Part shown: positions 58,083 through 64,000 of the stretch, piece by piece
How positions within the stretch are numbered: position 1 is the first letter of the stretch
Layout of the letters: each line of letters starts with the position of its first letter
Source of the DNA: Gibbula magus
Lineage: Eukaryota; Mollusca; Gastropoda; Trochida; Trochidae
Reading direction: 5' to 3'
Length of the DNA stretch: 64,000 nucleotides
Assembly: GCA_936450465.1 (NCBI GenBank)
Contig: OW388291.1
Location: 36,184,656 to 36,248,655 of the forward strand
Made by a program: the position numbers and the translations under genes
The notes under the pieces: model-generated
The model's database searches: none
Told to the model about the DNA's origin: nothing
What the model saw: the letters and a program-made list of their open reading frames with translations, nothing else

Positions 58083-60599
58083 ATTTGAAGTTATGTATAT
58101 AAATATGATATGAAGATTTGTAGAAATAATACTTTTCATGGTATATTTAAGCCAAACGTTATTCTATATATGCATCACACGGACATCCACGTGGAAGCCA
58201 TAACAAGACACGATGCTTCCAGATTTATCCAGGAGACGGAAATCAGAACGATATACACTGTAAATGTATTAATAATATTATCAAGTCGAGGTGCATTAAA
58301 TTTACATATTTTGGGGCACATTATAAACATTACTATAATTGGTAGGTTGGTGAAGGACGTGACACATGTGATCACTGACTGAAGTGAAAAAATGTTGTAT
58401 ATATCATTACAAGACAATCTTTAAAAGACGGAAATAATATTTTGAAATTTTTAAAACATACTTATTTTGATATAAGAATCTGATATGGATGAAATAAAAT
58501 AAAATGTCTGCACGGAGTTAAACAAATAAAAATATCCATGCATATGTTATACATATAAATAAAAATAGGTGAAGGATACATTCGTTAAAAGGTTGAAATA
58601 AACATTATCATTAATAGTATAAGTTATATAAATATGGAATGAACTTTGACATTGCATATAATGTCATTAAAGACATACAACATTATTTAAGCACACTTTA
58701 CACGCCTACGTAAATGAGGACGCGAAAATAAAATATTGTTTTTCAAATGCATACTAATATATATATATATGTGCATAAGTTTAAGTTCTCGATTTAACAT
58801 GCCTACGCATTTCTATTTAGAAAAATATTAATATTAATCTATTTAAGTTTAAGGAAGTTTATGTATTCTGATTTATTTAGTATTAGGGGTTATTTTCTTG
58901 ATTTGTTTATATAAAGAATTTCATATCTTTCTAAAAAAATATTGAAATAATAATATTAATAAATGTATAATGGATAAATTTGAGCTAATATGTACATTAA
59001 GAGATATGTTTGAAATGAAAAAGGTAATTTTATTTTTCAAATTTTCTAAGTTGTAAAAAGGTTATTTCCACTCTAGACTGAAACTTGATCAATTAAATAG
59101 CCTCTTTTAAATTGTGTGAACTCAATAAGCAATTATCAGTTTTCTTTCTTATTTCCCGTGTTACTGGTCATCAATAACCATCAATGAAAATCATTTAAAC
59201 ATATTATTGGCAACAGGATGGAAAATTAGGGAAGCCAAATAATAGATTACTCAGATACTCATTAAGTAATATGAAGCTCTGTATTTACCTAATTAGGTGT
59301 TGATAATTTGTGAAATAAGTATAAACTACTTAGATAATCACAAATATATATATACAAAGAAAAATATGTGTATTCAAGACAAATTGTACACTATATATGC
59401 TCAGCGCATTTCTAACAAAGTAATATATACCCACTGAAAATAGAATTTACAACTTACTATATTTAGATATGTTGACGTGAGTTAAGTATTCCAATTTAAA
59501 TGTAAAACCTTATTTAAAAATTGAACTATATTAATCAGATGCAACGGTATTACGGGGGGAAGGGAAACCGGTTAATCACTTACATGCTTATATGCCATGT
59601 GTTTTTTAATTTAACTATGAAGGTAATCATTGTTCATTACACACCTGGTTTCTTAACACCATTCACTGCCGCATTTTGATACATTATAACTTTGAATGGT
59701 CCTATTAAAGAGAATATAACGAAATATGTTCCAACTATACCTTGAAATAATGTCCTAGGTATGAAGTAAGTCGGTATATGTACATATTGATTTGTTGCAT
59801 ACCGCGGAGCTTGACACAGCAAAAATGCCACTTCTAAATAAATCATTAACAGCAAAATTAATCAAGCTCTACCTACCTCTACAGGTGTACCAACTCGTCC
59901 AGGTAGAACTACAGTACATACGAAAATATATCTACAGTGGGAGACATCATACACCTTATCGCCTCTGACATCTGTGTCATCGAAAGACCTTGACCTTTGA
60001 ACCGTGTGTGCTCGGAGAGGCCATCGAGGACACACCCCTCGTTGCTTCGACTCACGATCAAGGCGGCTGGCTGGAACATAGAGAATAATGTTTATTCCAT
60101 TATTCTCGTTGTGAGAATCAATGCAGTAAACCTAGGAATGAAACACAGATCAATCGTCGGTATAAAAATAAGGATAGCATATATAGGTCACATGAGCAAA
60201 GCGAATCGCTGTATAAAGTACTTCATTCAACCGTGTGTATAGGCAGGAGGTATAGCTTTTGCATTGAAAGGAATACATTATAACGCTGTAACAACGCTGG
60301 CTTATTAAAACGGGTTGAGTTATATGCAATGTTAACTGGTAGTAATTGTTAATGGTCAGGTGATGGAGGGTGATGTGGTTGTCGTATTACTAGAATAATG
60401 AAAGATACAGTATTTGATGTTTATAGTTATTAGGCTAGACACACGAATCTTCAGAAATGTTCAGATCAGATATTGCAATTCATTGAAACACATTATTGAT
60501 AGAAATAAACAATTTTCAAAATTTGTATCATTAAAATAGTTACAGAAATTTTTCGATTTTTTGGGTCAAAAATGCTTTTGCAAATGATACCAGAAGTGT
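57358..60599. other. Upstream flank of the receptor gene, no gene recognised
   Basis: Very AT-rich up to 59860, with a CpG-richer island at 59870-60080 that could hold a 5' non-coding exon on the minus strand. Nothing else supported. Confidence 0.5.
58055..58082 (+). repeat. (GT)n(TA)n microsatellite
   Basis: GTGTGTGTGTG followed by ten TA units. Confidence 0.95.
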
Positions 60600-61095
60600 T
60601 TAAATGTACCATCCATTGTGTTGCTTGGGGACACATATTCAAAACGATATAAATGGTGTTATTTATTGAGAAGTACTGACTGTTACCGAAAACTACCATT
60701 TTGATGATATTCAACTAGTATATTGAAGAAATAAAGGTTAAAGAAGTGATTTCTGATCTAAAACCGGACGATGCATCGCGATTGACGCGCGCCAATTAGT
60801 CAAACGTAATTGTGGAATCTTATTTACAACAGCCAAAAAGACAAATTGGGGTTGATAATGTTAAATAGGTCATATAACTACTGTGCATGTAAATGAGACG
60901 TGTAATTTCGGTTTCTACACATGACTAATGATGTTTTTCTATTTTGATTAGAAACAAGTAATTAAATATATATTTGACGATTAGGTGAATATACAAGTTG
61001 AGTGAAATTATGTGTGCAATAACCAGAACATATGGTATGCTTGAACGTATTAAAACTAAATCAAAATTTATGCAACACAATGGATGCATCTTTGA
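60600..61095. mobile_element. piggyBac-type MITE, copy G
   Basis: TTAAATGTACCATCCATTGT to GGATGCATCTTTGA; both ends carry mutations. Internal blocks match copies C and E. Confidence 0.75.
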
Positions 61096-62445
61096 TGATA
61101 AGATCAAAGACACATGTTATTGATATAAACATATAAACATTAAATATCAAAAAGTAAATATGTACACCCCTCAAAACTCGAAAGACTGGACAGCGCAAGT
61201 CATGACAAATGGTATGAGCGGCCTACTTCAGTCCAAGACGATAGTCGGAAGGCGTTTGCGCGATAGTATACAGTTTAAACCATTCAAGTCCTACAGTTGA
61301 TGCTTCGCTTAATTTGAATATCGAATTTCAACGCTGTATTTATGTTTGCACAGCATACAAAGGGCTGCTGAAATACAAAATAAATTACACACAATGGCTT
61401 GAAGATTCGTAGATTATTTTTACGGGATAAAATGTACAAACTTTATTAACCTTAAATTTAACCACAATAGTATTTAAAATAAAGTAAACACAGGTTTGAG
61501 TCAATGTTTTGGTTTTATTTTTTGAAAGTTAAACCCCCGAAACAGATTTTGTTTTAATAAACAAATACATACAGTTTTTATCAAATGTATGGGATCTACG
61601 AAGAAATACAGATTTAGAAAAATCGTTATTAATTTAATGCACAAGTCATACATGACACTACACTTCTACACTAAATACGTAATCTTTTAAACATTATATG
61701 TACATGCTTCTGAAAATAAGGATTGCGGGATTTAACTGGGCGAGATCGGAGAGTAAAATATGACATTTTTTATGTACAAAAATCACTTTTAAAATAGCGA
61801 TTCCAGCACCGCACGTGTGTTTGAAAAGATAAACAAAAATAAATAGCATACCCTGATGAATGAATTAGTATATAATAGTAGTGAGTATTTGATTCTTTGT
61901 CCTCTATTGAAATGTGTATTTATAAGTGATTGATCACCTAATTAGTCGTTAATTAAATGTGTAGGTTAGTGCAATATATTTGAATTACGTGATTCCCTAG
62001 ACGATGCTCATGTATTGATAGGTGTATACATCAATGTAATATTTGTTATTATTTGAATCATATCATCTCACCTGTATTGATGAGTAAGTGTATACATCAA
62101 TGTAATATTTGTTATTATTATGTTTCCATGAATCATCTACCCTGTGCTGATAAGTTAGGATGCCAGTAAGATATTCCCTGACGATTACTACATGATTCCA
62201 TTGAGCCTCTATCCTACTGTTATATGGAGTGAACCAGTCAATGAGCAGAGGATTCGTAAACATAATTCATAGTTTACTCTACACGTCACAACACTACAGT
62301 GACGTCATAACCATAAGGTACCACGTACAGTGCAACGTATATTACCACTTATAGTGCCACTTAAATTACCGTAATCAACGTAATAAAACACCAATGGCCT
62401 TATTTTTTAAAAATTGGCCTTATTTCACAAAACACTATGATAATA
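61096..62445. other. No gene recognised
   Basis: AT-rich. 61985-62110 has a short direct duplication (GTGTATACATCAATGTAATA and TTTGTTATTATT). Confidence 0.6.
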
Positions 62446-62486
62446 CTACTACTACTACTACTACTAATAATAATAATAATAATAAC
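62446..62486 (+). repeat. (ACT)n(AAT)n compound microsatellite
   Basis: Seven or so TAC units followed by seven AAT units. Confidence 0.98.
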
Positions 62487-63689
62487 GAGTGGACTTATAT
62501 AGCGCTAAATGCTCCAGGCACTAAGTGTGTGCTCTAAGCGCAAAATGAAATATGTACAGTATTTACAAAAACAAAAGGGAAATGGGAATCTAGCAGCGGT
62601 AGTATTTTTTTAACAGGTATGTCTTTAGTGAGATTAGAAGTTCTCAAGGATTGGTTATGACGATGATCATAATGCAGTTAGGTAACCTTAGTTCAACGTT
62701 AACGAATTGGAGTTAAGGTTAACCTTTGTAAAGGTTGCTCAGTGAAAGGAGGCCACGAACAGGAGGGTTCAGCCGTCAGCAAGGATGGCGGTAGAATGAT
62801 ATGCATGGTTTGGTTGAGGTTGATTACTGAAGGAGACGTTCAGTGGCAGATCCAGAAATTTTGAAAGGGGGTGTTTGGGAAGAGGGGGATAGAGCCCATG
62901 CAAAAATGTTTGAAAGGGGGAGGGGGGATATCTGAGAAACCTCCCCCCTCCCCGGTCCCGCCACTGGCGTTAATAGTTGAAGTTTGGCTTTAACTATGTG
63001 ACCTTAACTATGTGACCTGAACTATGCGTTAAGGTGGCTTTAGTAATTGATATTTCGTGAACTGAGTCACTTAAATAGTCAAAGGAGGCGCTAATATGGG
63101 AGTCTCTATTCGTTAGGAAGGTGCTAATCGAGAACATGCGTGTTTGCAATTAAACACAACATTCACTCCTTATAACACTGAGTTCGGTTGACCAGGCCCC
63201 AATGCCATTGCCTATGGTTTATAATTTATAATTATTGCCAAATTTGATGTGGTTGTGTTTGATCGCTCAATGTGTTTGACGTCCATCATTGACTCATTTA
63301 ATAATTCACTGAAAACCTGTATTTCATTAATTAACCAGGAAATCCATAAGTTCTAATTAGAGAACCCGTGAAATAACACCGCCTTGATATTTAACGTTGC
63401 ATCCTTCATTGCTCGAGAAAAAAACTTGGAAAATAATGGATTACCTTGTCATTAAAGTTATTGCTTTGAACGTACTTTACGTGTGGGATTCAGTACATTA
63501 TGAACATATAATCGTGATTTACGTATCAGTGATATTTCAATATGTACACAGGGTGTTCCTTAGGGACTTTCATAAGCAAAGAAAACACTAATTTGGTGAC
63601 ATTGATTTGCTTTTGTCAAAGACTTTTCGAAATATTTTGCATTTTATTTTCTGTTATTTTACCAACTATGTTTGTATAGAATTAAACCT

Positions 63690-63845
63690 TTCATATATCA
63701 TATATCATATATATCATATATATCATATATATCATATATATCATATATATCATATATCATATATCATATATCTGTATCATATATCTGTATCATATATCAT
63801 ATATCATATATATCATATATCATATATCATATATCATATATCGTC
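63690..63845 (+). repeat. ATATC/ATATATC microsatellite
   Basis: Runs of CATATAT and CATATATAT alternating, interrupted twice by CTGTAT. Two overlapping frames through it (YHISYI repeats) are artefacts. Confidence 0.97.
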
Positions 63846-64000
63846 AAGTACCAAATGAACAACTTCATTTAATTCTGTTATGGAGATTAAAATAATAAGC
63901 AAAAAATCAAAATCTCACCTCTCAGTTACGACCCCCCGAGAAAACAATTTGGTACTCATACATCGGATACAATTCTCCCTGTAGTTCTTAAAGTTTGCTT

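Noticed and set aside
63607..63872. YHISYI-repeat frames
   Set aside because: Translation of the ATATC microsatellite.

Overview
This is a eukaryotic, AT-rich, intron- and repeat-dominated window. The long introns with GT..AG borders, the tandem-repeat/ACGG-microsatellite element of the kind described as 'pearl' in bivalves, the tRNA-derived SINE, Penelope-like retroelements and the nuclear-receptor type all point to a mollusc, most likely a bivalve. The species assignment is inference.

One gene can be assembled with confidence. It lies on the minus strand and runs from a start codon at 55963 down to at least 31703. Exons at 55664-55963, 43291-43435, 36791-36897, 35425-35566 and 32742-33880 join with matching splice phases (0,1,0,1). 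They encode an N-terminal region, a first zinc-finger DNA-binding domain (DBD), a 17-residue linker, a second DBD, and a long Ser-Pro-rich hinge. This is a two-DBD nuclear receptor (2DBD-NR, NR7 type). A sixth exon (31703-31798) looks like the first helix of the ligand-binding domain. The rest of that domain is not resolved; two weak candidate exons are given near 25.9-26.0 kb and 23.9 kb. Both DBDs are cut by introns at the same residue and phase, which suggests that the tandem DBDs arose by duplication of an exon pair. Both P-boxes are unusual (CLPCKS and CEGCKK).

Everything else is repeats, region by region. 0.8-9.1 kb: piggyBac-type (TTAA) MITEs, a direct duplication, a 60-bp tandem repeat, a perfect hairpin and a SINE. 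10.1-11.05 kb: a duplicated Penelope-like GIY-YIG endonuclease tail. 11.7-18.6 kb: a giant 48-bp satellite, open in three reading frames, interrupted by a 444-bp Mutator-like MITE that recurs at 20.3 and 30.0 kb. 23.4-23.8 kb: a CT tract. 24.4-25.9 kb: a dead Tc1/mariner element carrying a 24-bp minisatellite inside its transposase. 26.9-28.3 kb: a pearl-like 146-bp tandem element. 29.6-31.0 kb: a hAT-like element hosting a nested MITE. 31.9-32.7 kb: a 56-bp minisatellite filling most of a receptor intron. 34.1-34.9 kb: a Penelope reverse-transcriptase relic. 38.3-39.6 kb: a long-inverted-repeat element. 44.1-44.8 kb: a Tc1 deletion derivative. 46.5-47.4 kb: two abutting 41/40-bp arrays. From 48 to 64 kb there are more MITEs, a 58-bp array and simple repeats.

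Most other open frames are short, lie in repeats or lack coding character, and are not annotated as genes.
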